From an uncultured Prevotellaceae bacterium (GTDB taxonomy: Bacteria > Bacteroidota > Bacteroidia > Bacteroidales > Bacteroidaceae), in the NCBI GenBank assembly GCA_947174565.1, contig CAMWJL010000004.1, positions 1 to 54,727 of the forward strand: a DNA stretch of 54,727 nt, given 5' to 3'. How positions within the stretch are numbered: position 1 is the first letter of the stretch; the number at the start of each line of letters is the position of its first letter. Made by a program: the position numbers and the translations under genes. Shown here piece by piece: positions 1-7,875 of the stretch. The notes under the pieces are model-generated. The model had not been told where the DNA came from, did no database searches, and saw only the letters and a list, made by a program, of their open reading frames with translations.

Positions 1-12
1 ACGATTAACTAT

Positions 13-1416
13 CTATAAGTCTCGGCCTGGTTTCAGCCCTGCGGCATCGTCGAAGGTGAGGATGGCGTTGCAGAGGGTGGCGGCGAGGTTGGAGCCGCCT
101 TTGCGACCTTCGACAATGATTTTGGGGATGTCCACGAAAGGTTTCACCATGTGTTTCGACTCCTTGACATGCACGAAACCGACGGGTGCGGCGATGATGC
201 CAGCAGGGTGGCTCTTGCCCTTGCGGATGAGGTCGCAGAGTTCCATCAAGGCGGTGGGCGCATTGCCGAAGGCGAAAAGTGCGTCGGGATGCTCCTCCAC
301 AGCGAGACGGATGCCGGCTTGTGTCCTTGTGATGCCCAGCGAGGTTGCCATTTCTGCCACGCGAGGGTCGCTGAGGTAGCATTTGGTCACGATGCCGAGG
401 CGTTGCAACGCTCCCTTGCGGATGCCGCTGGTCACCATTGTCACGTCTGTCACGATGGTCGTCAGCGTGCCGTCCTTCACCTTATTATATAGTGCTGTCA
501 CAGCCCCATCGTCGGTGTGGAGGATGTTCTCCATGTCGAAGTCGGCGGTGGTGTGGATTGCGTGGAGGAGTGCCCACAGGTGGTCGAGTGGATAATCTTG
601 GCGGTGAAGCTCTCTGCGGATGGTGCGGAAGGACTCCATCATGATGAGCTGCCCCTTCTTCTCGTCGCCTTCCACCAACGGGCGGTAGTAGCCTCGGGGG
701 GTGATGAAGGTGTCGTTCCAGTTGTAGGACTGGGAGTTGCCGATGAGGATGACGGTGAACATATCCACATCCTCGGGGTCGAAAGCCCCCAGCGTGGTGA
801 GGGTCACTGCTTGGTCGGGTCGTCCGGCTTGCCGCACAAACCCCACGGGGGTGTTCTCCGACCTTCCCTCCGAGAGAAAGACCTCCTTCAATCTGTGCAG
901 TTGCCAGTAGCGACCGTGCGACTTGGGGTTATAGACAGCCGTCACAAAGTCGCCGATGGCAGCGGCCCTGATGCGGCGTTCGATGACTTCCCAAGGGGTC
1001 ATGAGGTCGGAGAGCGAAATGACGCAGAAGTCGTGACCGATGGGCGCACCGAGCAGGGAGGCGGCTTTTTGGAATGCCGAGATGCCAGCCAACGGTGTCA
1101 CTTCCACGTCGCTGTTGCGCTCGCGCTTCATCTCGTAGATGAGGGGTGTCATCCCGTAGATGCCAGCATCGCCCGAGGAGATGACCACAACGGTTTTGCC
1201 CTCCTCCGCTAATTGGAAAGCTTGCTCGGCACGTTCGCGTTCATGCTTCATGCCCGTGTCGATGCACTCGCACCCTGCCTTCAGATAGGGCGTAATGAAC
1301 TGAAAGTAGTATTTGTAACCGACGACGGCATCGGCCTCTTTGACCGCGTTGATGACGGCTGGCGTGATGTCGTCAGGACCTCCTGGTCCGATGCCTGCAA
1401 CGATAATCTTTTTCAT
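13..1416 (-). CDS. cobJ/cobH: CobJ-CobH fusion: precorrin-3B C17-methyltransferase / precorrin-8X methylmutase
   Basis: A 467-residue two-domain cytoplasmic enzyme of corrin ring synthesis. Residues 1 to about 247 form a tetrapyrrole methylase: the SAM-site glycine loop GIGPGG is at 8-13 and SSGDAGIYGM at 80-89, as in CobJ/CbiH, which methylates C17 during ring contraction. Residues about 255-455 match precorrin-8X methylmutase (CobH/CbiC), which moves a methyl group from C11 to C12; His288 in IHTTADF is the likely catalytic histidine. Each half has the length of the stand-alone enzyme, so this is a true fusion. The ATG lies only 7 nt beyond a TAACTTTG promoter box, so the mRNA should be nearly leaderless. 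It is transcribed leftward and the next gene of its operon is outside the window. Whether it acts in the aerobic or anaerobic branch cannot be told from this protein; the CbiK-type neighbour suggests the anaerobic one. Confidence 0.93.
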   Translation of the reverse strand: MKKIIVAGIGPGGPDDITPAVINAVKEADAVVGYKYYFQFITPYLKAGCECIDTGMKHERERAEQAFQLAEEGKTVVVISSGDAGIYGMTPLIYEMKRERNSDVEVTPLAGISAFQKAASLLGAPIGHDFCVISLSDLMTPWEVIERRIRAAAIGDFVTAVYNPKSHGRYWQLHRLKEVFLSEGRSENTPVGFVRQAGRPDQAVTLTTLGAFDPEDVDMFTVILIGNSQSYNWNDTFITPRGYYRPLVEGDEKKGQLIMMESFRTIRRELHRQDYPLDHLWALLHAIHTTADFDMENILHTDDGAVTALYNKVKDGTLTTIVTDVTMVTSGIRKGALQRLGIVTKCYLSDPRVAEMATSLGITRTQAGIRLAVEEHPDALFAFGNAPTALMELCDLIRKGKSHPAGIIAAPVGFVHVKESKHMVKPFVDIPKIIVEGRKGGSNLAATLCNAILTFDDAAGLKPGRDL

Positions 1417-1423
1417 ACGATGG

Positions 1424-1454
1424 CAAAGTTAGTGATAATTTCGATACGCACCAA
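1424..1454 (-). promoter_or_regulatory. Promoter of the cobJ/cobH operon
   Basis: On the minus strand the -7 box TAACTTTG occupies 1431-1424 and a TTG -33 element lies at 1454-1452, 20 bp away, fitting the Bacteroidetes sigma-ABfr promoter. Transcription should begin within about 1-4 nt of the ATG at 1416, leaving almost no 5' leader and no room for a riboswitch. Confidence 0.7.
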
Positions 1455-1514
1455 GTGCTTCCTTGTTTTATCTCTTTTCCCACCTCTCAAAGGGGGCTTT
1501 CATGGACAAAAAGA

Positions 1515-1588
1515 GGTCTGAGTCAGACCCCGTTTAGGGTGTGACTCAGACCTCAAATAGGGTGTGACTCAGACCCCTTTTCGGGGTC
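1515..1588. repeat. Array A: three palindromic units, 23-bp period
   Basis: Three 15-nt units start at 1515, 1538 and 1561, exactly 23 bp apart. The first, GGTCTGAGTCAGACC, is a palindrome around a central base; the other two are GGTGTGACTCAGACC. The 8-nt spacers differ in sequence. A GACCCC/GGGGTC hairpin (1572-1577 with 1583-1588) overlaps the last unit. The array fills the gap between the second TonB receptor and the cobJ/cobH promoter. It has the same layout as the arrays at 9235, 15896, 25664, 43873 and 52038. Its role is unknown. Confidence 0.75.
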
Positions 1589-1608
1589 AAAAAACATTGT
1601 TTTAGCGA

Positions 1609-3678
1609 TTATTTCTTGAACTTGACTTTAAGACCGACAGTGAGCATTCTGCCCGGATTGTAGAGGGCGAATTTGCGCGTTGACGAATCAATGCGGTTGT
1701 CTGTCTTGTCGAAGATGTTGTCGATGCCGATGCTTGGCTCGATGAGTGCCCACTTCGTGCAGTCGAACGTGTGGGTGGTGTTGAAGTTCAGCACACCGTA
1801 GCCTGGTGCATTTTCGTGCGTCGCGGTGTAGTAGGTCTTCGACTGGAAGCGTCCGTTCAGGTTGGCGTTGAGCGCATACCGTCCCCATGCGTGGTGGTAG
1901 TTGAGTGCCACGGTGGCAGCGTTGCGGATGCTGCGCTCCAGTGTGCTCCACTTCCCGTCGCTTTGGGTGCGGGCGTAGGCGTAGGCGTAGTTGGCGGAGA
2001 GATTGAAGCCGCGGAAGAGGTTGGCAGAAATGTTCACCTGCATGCCCTTTACGTCCCCCTTGTCGCTGTTGCGGTAGAACGAGTATCTCTCCAGTTTCTC
2101 AGCCTCTTCGGGCTTCATTTCAGGGAACTCCTGCTGCAAGTGGGCGAGCGTGGCTTCATCTACAGGCACGTCTTGGCGCACCACCATGTTGTTGATGCGG
2201 TTGATGTAGCCTGTGACACTGACCACTAACATGTCTGTGTGGTACTCGGCGTTGAGGGCAAAGTAGTTGCTCTTCTCAGGTTTCAAGCCCTGATTGCCGA
2301 AGATGATTTGGGGTTTGCCGCGATTGACGTTGTAGTAGTGGTAATACAGTTCATCCAGTCCTGGCGCACGGAATCCGGCTGAGTAGGTGGCGCGGAAGTT
2401 GAACGCACCAGGTGAAAACATCAGTGTGGCCTTGGGCGTGAGCTGGCTGCCTGCCGTCTGGTGGTCGGTGTAGCGCGCTCCCACCGTGGCGGTCAGATGG
2501 CGCAGCAGCTGGTGCTCGTGCTGACCGTAGAGGGCAAACTGGTGTACGCTCTCATCAATGCTGCCCGAGGTGGCATTAAGTTGGTCGGTGCGCCAATTCG
2601 CTCCCACAATGGTGGTGGAGTTCTTCATCAGCCCGAGGATGCCTTTGAGGTCGCCCTCGTAGGCGTGCTGTTGTTTCGACCGCACGAAGTCACCCACCTT
2701 GTTGGTCTTGGTCTCCACATCGTATTCTTTGCCGTAGCTGAAGCGGTCGGACGTGAAGGCTGCCTGTAACGAGTTCTTCGGTGTGAACTTGTAGATGCCC
2801 CCCGCATTCCAGCGCACTCCCTTGTACCGCATTTCATAGTCAGTACCGCCCTGAATGTCAGTGCGTGAGTTGGGGCGGTCTGTTATCTTATAGGAGTAGT
2901 CGAAACCAGCATTGAACGCCAGTTTGTTGGTGGGTGAGTAGGTGAACTTCTGTCCCACAATGTTGGAGCGGTAGCCTGTGAACAGAGGAGCAATCGACGG
3001 TTCGGTCTCGGTGGTAGAACCTTTCTTGTACTCCAATCCGTTGATGCGGTAGCTGTCAGCGCGGTCGTGAGTGAAGGACGTATAAGAGCCGAATCCGTGG
3101 GTGAAGATGTCGAGTGTCACGGCTTCTGTCAGCTGCCCCTTGCCCGAAACGTGTGTGTCGTTGGTCACGCTGACGAGCTGCTGCGTGGGCTGGTCAGTGA
3201 TGATGTTGATGACACCTGCGATGGCATCGCTGCCGTAGAGCGACGATGCGGCACCGTCAAGCACCTCAATGCGCTTGATGCGCGAGAAGTTGATGCGGTT
3301 GAGGTCCACATTGTTCGAGATGTCGCCCGAGAGCTTTTGTCCGTTCACGAGGATGAGGATGTACTTGTTTCCCAGTCCGTTCATCCGCAGGAACGAACCC
3401 ATGGAGGAGGGTGACATCGACACCTGCGGCATCATGCGAGTGAGGGCAGCGTCTAAGGTGCTGATGCCCTGCTCATACATCTCTTGGGCGGAGAGCACAC
3501 GCACAGGGGTGGCGGTGGCTTTGAGCCGTTGGTGATGTCCCGAGCCTGTCACGACCACGGGGTTCAGGTCGTAGGTCTTGATGGTGGCGGTGGTGTCACG
3601 GCGTTCCATCTTGTGTACCTGAGCGAAAGCGGCACTCCCGCATGAGAGTGCCGCTAAGAGAAACACTTCTTTTCTCAT
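1609..3678 (-). CDS. TonB-dependent outer-membrane receptor, BtuB-like (second copy)
   Basis: A 689-residue outer-membrane receptor predicted to import a corrinoid or related tetrapyrrole using TonB energy. The start at 3678 gives a clean signal peptide (MRKEVFLLAALSCGSAAFAQ); an in-frame ATG 18 nt upstream would add residues in front of it. A plug domain (about residues 35-170) carries the family signatures YILILVNGQ and EVLDGAASSLYGSDAIAG, followed by a beta-barrel ending near GLKVKFKK. It lies 39 nt downstream of the chelatase lipoprotein and should be read from the riboswitch-controlled promoter at about 7160. It is paralogous to the receptor at 4808-6937. The substrate is inferred from context; a heme or other metal-chelate receptor cannot be excluded. 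Confidence 0.88.
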   Translation of the reverse strand: MRKEVFLLAALSCGSAAFAQVHKMERRDTTATIKTYDLNPVVVTGSGHHQRLKATATPVRVLSAQEMYEQGISTLDAALTRMMPQVSMSPSSMGSFLRMNGLGNKYILILVNGQKLSGDISNNVDLNRINFSRIKRIEVLDGAASSLYGSDAIAGVINIITDQPTQQLVSVTNDTHVSGKGQLTEAVTLDIFTHGFGSYTSFTHDRADSYRINGLEYKKGSTTETEPSIAPLFTGYRSNIVGQKFTYSPTNKLAFNAGFDYSYKITDRPNSRTDIQGGTDYEMRYKGVRWNAGGIYKFTPKNSLQAAFTSDRFSYGKEYDVETKTNKVGDFVRSKQQHAYEGDLKGILGLMKNSTTIVGANWRTDQLNATSGSIDESVHQFALYGQHEHQLLRHLTATVGARYTDHQTAGSQLTPKATLMFSPGAFNFRATYSAGFRAPGLDELYYHYYNVNRGKPQIIFGNQGLKPEKSNYFALNAEYHTDMLVVSVTGYINRINNMVVRQDVPVDEATLAHLQQEFPEMKPEEAEKLERYSFYRNSDKGDVKGMQVNISANLFRGFNLSANYAYAYARTQSDGKWSTLERSIRNAATVALNYHHAWGRYALNANLNGRFQSKTYYTATHENAPGYGVLNFNTTHTFDCTKWALIEPSIGIDNIFDKTDNRIDSSTRKFALYNPGRMLTVGLKVKFKK

Positions 3679-3717
3679 TATAATAAAGTCTAACATTGAA
3701 ATGGAAAATGGAAATGT

Positions 3718-4824
3718 TTATTCTTCTGGATACATAGAGTGATAGTAATCAACAACTTCGGCCTCTTGGGTGTGCTGGATGTAGATGCGGCGGATGTTGT
3801 CATACTCAAGCAGACCCTTCACGAGCGCGTCTGCTCCCTCGTCGGTGTAATAGGGGTCTTCCTCAATGGTGTACCCCAGATGCTCGAAGTACTTTTTCCA
3901 GCTGACATCTTCTGCCTCGTCCTCTGTCTGAGTGGCCATATCTGCCTCCCATTCATCGTCATCGCCAGCCATGTCGTTGTGGGCGTGGTCTCCTGCAATC
4001 GACATGAGGGGAGCGCAGAACACTTTGCCTGCGGTGATGTCTGCCTCTACCATGCGGTTGTGTACCTGCACCTTGAAGTTGTCTGCCATATCGACGGTGC
4101 CCACGAAGTAGTTGGGGTTGATGTCTTGAAGGGCAGTTTCGAGCTGTGTGTAGCGCACGTTTGCCTTGTAGGTGTCGTATTCGTCGGGGTTGCCGTGACC
4201 CATGAGGAGCATGGCGCCTTGGTTAGCATAAGCGCGCAGGTTCTCATCCAGTGCCGTAGCCAAAGTGGTAGCGTCATCCTCTGTGTACATGAGCGGCATG
4301 CCCAGTTTCAGTGTCATCTGTGACAGGTATTCGTCGTCGAGGTCTCCGTTGGAGTTGTTGCCAAAGTCCTTCATTGCGTTCACCACTCGGCTGAACTCTT
4401 CACCAGGAATCACCTGCATGGATTGCACGATGATTTCGCTGTACTGCACACGACCGAAAGCTTCCAGCCAGTACTTCGGCTCGTAGAAACTGCGCTTGTC
4501 GGTGTTCTCGCCAGCGGCTGCACGGTTGATGCAGATGGCGGAAGAGAAGGAGAGATATACATCGTAGTCGGGGAACTCGGCTTGGTATTCTTCAACCGTG
4601 TTGTCGAAAGCGTCGTAAGCTTGCTGCCATGTAGAGCCGAATGCCACGAGCAGGATGGCTTTGTCGTGCTTTTTCTGGTTTTTCACTGTGGAGTCAACGG
4701 CGCGCTGGTAGCGTTCCATGTTGGATACAGGGTCTGCTGCGTCGTCGTCATCGCTGCATGCGGTGAAGCTCACCGCTGTCATGAGGGTCGCTGCCATCAT
4801 GAGAAACTTAATTGTCTTCATCAT
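3718..4824 (-). CDS. cbiK: CbiK-type cobaltochelatase, exported lipoprotein
   Basis: A 368-residue homologue of CbiK, which inserts cobalt into sirohydrochlorin. The family motifs are present: AFGSTW at 61-66, MGHGNP with His210, and IAGDHAHNDMAGDDD with His280; these histidines match the metal-site pair of CbiK. Unlike the cytoplasmic enzyme it starts with a lipoprotein signal (SFTAC, lipidated Cys23) followed directly by SDDDD, which resembles the Bacteroides signal for lipoprotein export to the cell surface. An acidic stretch of about 16 residues (roughly 291-307) separates the GDDD motif from SWKK and looks like an insertion relative to CbiK as I know it. The gene overlaps the upstream receptor by 17 nt and lies between two receptors under a cobalamin riboswitch. 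It may be a surface chelatase or have become a tetrapyrrole-binding protein, like the IhtB lipoprotein of Porphyromonas. Confidence 0.9.
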   Translation of the reverse strand: MMKTIKFLMMAATLMTAVSFTACSDDDDAADPVSNMERYQRAVDSTVKNQKKHDKAILLVAFGSTWQQAYDAFDNTVEEYQAEFPDYDVYLSFSSAICINRAAAGENTDKRSFYEPKYWLEAFGRVQYSEIIVQSMQVIPGEEFSRVVNAMKDFGNNSNGDLDDEYLSQMTLKLGMPLMYTEDDATTLATALDENLRAYANQGAMLLMGHGNPDEYDTYKANVRYTQLETALQDINPNYFVGTVDMADNFKVQVHNRMVEADITAGKVFCAPLMSIAGDHAHNDMAGDDDEWEADMATQTEDEAEDVSWKKYFEHLGYTIEEDPYYTDEGADALVKGLLEYDNIRRIYIQHTQEAEVVDYYHSMYPEE

Positions 4825-6937
4825 TGTTACGATTTGATAAATTAGACTTTATTTTGTTGATTAACTTTTTACCTTGACTGAAGCGCACTGACAGTGTGGC
4901 ATAGAAGGTGGTGCCAGGCGTGTTGGTGCCGAGGTGGAGACCATGGGGCGTGCGATCTACATAATTAAAGATGTTGTCGATTCCTGCTTCCACGCGGTAG
5001 TTTAGGTGGCGGCTGTTGCCGAGGGTGTGGGTGGTGGAGATGCGCCAAAGGTTGTATCCCTTGCCGTCGCCATCGACTTGATAGTATCGCTTGCTCGACA
5101 TGCGCCCATAGATGCCGATGCCCAACTGGTAGGTGGGGACGAAGCGGTGTTCCCATGTGGCGAAAAGGCTGCCTTTATGGTGAGCCATGCCGTCGATGAC
5201 AACGCGTATCAAGCGGTCATGGTTGGTGTCATAGACGTGTGCGTCGGTGTCGAGATAGCTGTAGCTGATGCCGCCTGTCCACTCCTTGTGGGAGTAGCGG
5301 AGACTCACATCCACGCCACAGGTGCGAGCGTCCTCCATGTTCTGATAGCGTCGCACTTTGCTGAGCATCTCGCCGTATTGCTGACGGTATATCTCGGGGG
5401 CTTCCGTGCGAGGGATGGTGACCAGCGCAATCATGTTCTCCACCTTGTTGTAGTAGCCTGATACGGTGACGTTCATCCCCTTGTGGTTCCACTCGCCGCT
5501 CATGGAGAAGTAGTTGGAGGTTTGTGCCTTTAAGTCTTTGTTGCCCAAATACATGATGACGGAGTTCATCTCGCGGATATAGCGGTAGTTCATCTCCTTC
5601 AAGGAAGGGGACTTGAAGCCTTGGCTCCATGTGGCACGCAGCCTCACATCGCCCATGCTGACCATCGCTGAGACTTTGGGTGTCAGCCGCCATCCGAATC
5701 CCTCGTTGCGGTTCAGCCTTAGACCGCCTGTCAGGTGCAGCCATCGGAGCATGCCCCATTCGTCCTGCACATACAGGGCTTCGGTGTTGTCGCTCGCTGT
5801 CCTGTCAGCCAAACTGGTAGGGGCTTTCAGATAGTCGTACCGCGCTTCGATGCCTGCACTCAGTCGTTGCTCGAGAGGCAGGGAGAAGACTCCTTTCAGG
5901 TGTGCCATCGTGCGTTCTTGGTTGCTTTGTAGCAACTTCTGCCCAGCAAAGTAGGGGAAGTCGAGAATGAGCTTTCCGTCTGCGTCGAACCCTTCTGCCA
6001 AGGTGGTGGAAGTGAATGAGTGGTAGTAGGCGTGCTTGTTCCAATCAATGTCCAGCGTGATGACATCGCCAGCATGGGTCTTCCATTGTCCGCCCACCGT
6101 CGCCGATGCGTTGCGATATGTGAGGTCGAACGTCTTCACGTCATACTTGGGGTATTTCCCTTTCGGACGATGGATGCCCTTGCCGTAGATAGAGCCGTTG
6201 GCGTAGAACTCACATTGTTTGGACGGGGTGAAGGTCAACTGCTCCGACACCTGCCAGCTGGTGTGCTCGTTCACGGTCTTGTTGCGTGAGTCAGTGATGG
6301 GGATAGTGCTGCTGGGCGTATATTCTGTGCCTGTGTTCTGCCATCCGTCGCTGTGCTGTAACTGGAAGTTCGTGTAGCTCTTCCACTTGCCCCATGCTAA
6401 TGCCACGCCATTGTGTTGGCGGAGGTCGTTGTAGCTGCCATAGCGTGTGGTGTTCTCCGCCATGAGGCCTTCGTTGTGCTTCTTCGTGATGATGTTCACC
6501 ACGCCAGCGATAGCATCGCTTCCGTAGAGTGCCGATGAAGCTCCCTTCACAATCTCAATCTTCTCAATGTTGTGAGGGTCGATGAGCGAGAGGTCGTTCT
6601 CGCCGCCCACATCGCCGTGGATGCGCTTGCCGTCGATGAGGATAAGGATGTAGTTGTTGCCCAGGCCGTTCATCTGCATCTGACTGCCCATGTCGCCCTC
6701 GTTGAAGGCAAACGATGAGGTCAGCCCCGACAGGATGTCAGACAACGAACTGCCAGCGAACTGGCGCAACATTCGGCTGTTGATGACCTCTGTCTGCACG
6801 GGCGCGTCTTTCAGCAGGTGCTGCGTGCCAGTACCTGTCACAACCACTTCTTGCAGAGAGTCGCCCTGCATGGTGTCCTGTGCCAACAATGTCTGGACGA
6901 GGCACATCAGTGCCCATCCGAGAAACCATCTTTTCAT
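4808..6937 (-). CDS. btuB: TonB-dependent outer-membrane receptor, BtuB-like, riboswitch-controlled
   Basis: A 709-residue receptor, first gene behind the cobalamin riboswitch. I chose the start at 6937 because it yields a signal peptide (MKRWFLGWALMCLVQTLLAQ); an ATG 24 nt upstream would add a charged extension. EVVVTGTG near residue 30 may be the TonB box, and the plug includes YILILIDGKR and EIVKGASSALYGSDAIAG. The last barrel strand appears to end at LSVRF, followed by about 20 extra polar residues. That tail is encoded where the gene overlaps the start of the chelatase gene by 17 nt, so the overlap may couple translation. Riboswitch control supports cobalamin or another corrinoid as substrate. 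Confidence 0.9.
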   Translation of the reverse strand: MKRWFLGWALMCLVQTLLAQDTMQGDSLQEVVVTGTGTQHLLKDAPVQTEVINSRMLRQFAGSSLSDILSGLTSSFAFNEGDMGSQMQMNGLGNNYILILIDGKRIHGDVGGENDLSLIDPHNIEKIEIVKGASSALYGSDAIAGVVNIITKKHNEGLMAENTTRYGSYNDLRQHNGVALAWGKWKSYTNFQLQHSDGWQNTGTEYTPSSTIPITDSRNKTVNEHTSWQVSEQLTFTPSKQCEFYANGSIYGKGIHRPKGKYPKYDVKTFDLTYRNASATVGGQWKTHAGDVITLDIDWNKHAYYHSFTSTTLAEGFDADGKLILDFPYFAGQKLLQSNQERTMAHLKGVFSLPLEQRLSAGIEARYDYLKAPTSLADRTASDNTEALYVQDEWGMLRWLHLTGGLRLNRNEGFGWRLTPKVSAMVSMGDVRLRATWSQGFKSPSLKEMNYRYIREMNSVIMYLGNKDLKAQTSNYFSMSGEWNHKGMNVTVSGYYNKVENMIALVTIPRTEAPEIYRQQYGEMLSKVRRYQNMEDARTCGVDVSLRYSHKEWTGGISYSYLDTDAHVYDTNHDRLIRVVIDGMAHHKGSLFATWEHRFVPTYQLGIGIYGRMSSKRYYQVDGDGKGYNLWRISTTHTLGNSRHLNYRVEAGIDNIFNYVDRTPHGLHLGTNTPGTTFYATLSVRFSQGKKLINKIKSNLSNRNNDEDN

Positions 6938-6989
6938 AAGTCTTGTTGTATGGCTACGCATGTTCCTGTGCGCTGATACATATTCTATA

Positions 6990-7150
6990 TGGGCTTTGGC
7001 AGGTCTTCTGGCTCTCCCCCTGTCTGCTCGCCTTCCCGATTCCTCAGTGGCTTTGTGTGAACAGACGTTTATAAAAGGGGATTACAGCTGCAGGTACAGC
7101 TCCAGTTTTTCACTGGATTCCCTTGCATCGAAACGCTCGATTACCAAATT
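6990..7150 (-). promoter_or_regulatory. Cobalamin (AdoCbl) riboswitch
   Basis: Read on the minus strand, the leader has the conserved blocks of the cobalamin riboswitch in order: GGGAATCC near 7122, GCTGTACCTGCAGCTGTAA (7101-7083), GCCACTG (7051-7045), GGGAAGG (7037-7031) and GAGCCAGAAGACCTGCC (about 7014-6998). The block order and spacing fit the family. It lies in the leader between the promoter at about 7160 and the receptor start at 6937, so it should shut down receptor-chelatase-receptor expression when cobalamin is plentiful. No riboswitch was seen in front of either biosynthetic operon. Confidence 0.95.
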
Positions 7151-7156
7151 CTGCTG

Positions 7157-7188
7157 CAAAGGTACACTTTTTTTATGATTTATTCAAC
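7157..7188 (-). promoter_or_regulatory. Promoter of the riboswitch-receptor-chelatase operon
   Basis: On the minus strand TACCTTTG lies at 7164-7157 with GTTG at 7188-7185, 20 bp upstream. The start point would be near 7152, just ahead of the riboswitch. It is divergent from the cbiA promoter, and the two -33 regions fall on nearly the same bases. Confidence 0.7.
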
Positions 7189-7206
7189 ATTTCGGCGTTT
7201 TTTCTC

Positions 7207-7214
7207 TAACTTTG
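7207..7214 (+). promoter_or_regulatory. -7 box of the cbiA operon; near-leaderless start
   Basis: TAACTTTG ends 7 nt before the cbiA ATG at 7222, the same spacing as in front of cobJ/cobH. No clear TTTG -33 element is visible about 20 bp upstream. If used, the transcript would have a leader of only a few bases. Confidence 0.55.
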
Positions 7215-7221
7215 TCTCTCA

Positions 7222-7875
7222 ATGAAGACGGGATTCCTCATAGCAGCACCTGCAAGTGGCTCGGGCAAGACAACGATTGCCCGTGGGCTGATGGCTTTGT
7301 TCACCCAAAAAGGCTGGGTGGTGCAGCCTTTTAAGTGTGGTCCTGACTACATTGACACCAAGTTCCATGCAGCCATGTGCGGTCGTCCCAGCATCAATCT
7401 CGACACCTTTATGGCAACGGGCGAACATGTCAGGGAACTCTTCGTCCGCTATGGTCAGGATGCCGACGTGTGCATTGTTGAGGGCATGATGGGGCTTTTT
7501 GACGGTTATGACCGCGACCGAGGTTCCTCTGCCGAGATTGCCAGTGTCTTAGGATTGCCAGTGGTGTTGGTGGTTGATGCCAAGCATGCCGCTTACTCCG
7601 TGGCGGCATTGCTGTCGGGCTTCCTCCGTTTTAGGAAGGATGTGCGCATCGCAGGTGTCATCTTCAACAGAGTTGGCTCTAAGCGGCATCGGGCCATGTT
7701 GCAGGAAGTGTGCGATGACTTGCAGGTGGAGTGTCTGGGCTTTCTGCCTGCATGCGTGGACTTGGAGCAAGGCTCACGATATTTGGGTTTAGACTTTTCG
7801 GAGCGGATGGAGAGTGGAAAGTTAGTGTCGTTGTTAGATGAGCATGTGGAATGGCAAAGACTCATGGCGTTATGA
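7222..7875 (+). CDS. cbiA: CbiA N-terminal half: cobyrinate a,c-diamide synthase ATPase domain
   Basis: The 217-residue first half of cobyrinate a,c-diamide synthase, which amidates the a and c side chains of cobyrinate with ATP and glutamine. It holds the dethiobiotin-synthetase-like ATPase domain: P-loop ASGSGKTT at 11-18, PDYID at 41-45 and EGMMGLFDG at 87-95. The frame closes at 7875, just after the point where full-length CbiA (about 450 residues) passes through its interdomain linker. The glutaminase half follows in another frame with a 25-nt overlap. Either the enzyme is naturally made as two subunits or one base has been lost or gained. First gene of the rightward cobalamin operon. 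Confidence 0.9.
   Translation: MKTGFLIAAPASGSGKTTIARGLMALFTQKGWVVQPFKCGPDYIDTKFHAAMCGRPSINLDTFMATGEHVRELFVRYGQDADVCIVEGMMGLFDGYDRDRGSSAEIASVLGLPVVLVVDAKHAAYSVAALLSGFLRFRKDVRIAGVIFNRVGSKRHRAMLQEVCDDLQVECLGFLPACVDLEQGSRYLGLDFSERMESGKLVSLLDEHVEWQRLMAL

Noticed and set aside
1515-1583. Possible CRISPR array
   Set aside because: Repeat cores of 15 nt with 8-nt spacers are far too short, only three copies exist and no cas gene is present; the same holds for the other arrays.
1572-1588. GACCCC/GGGGTC hairpin as terminator of the second receptor gene
   Set aside because: On the minus strand the T-run precedes the hairpin instead of following it.
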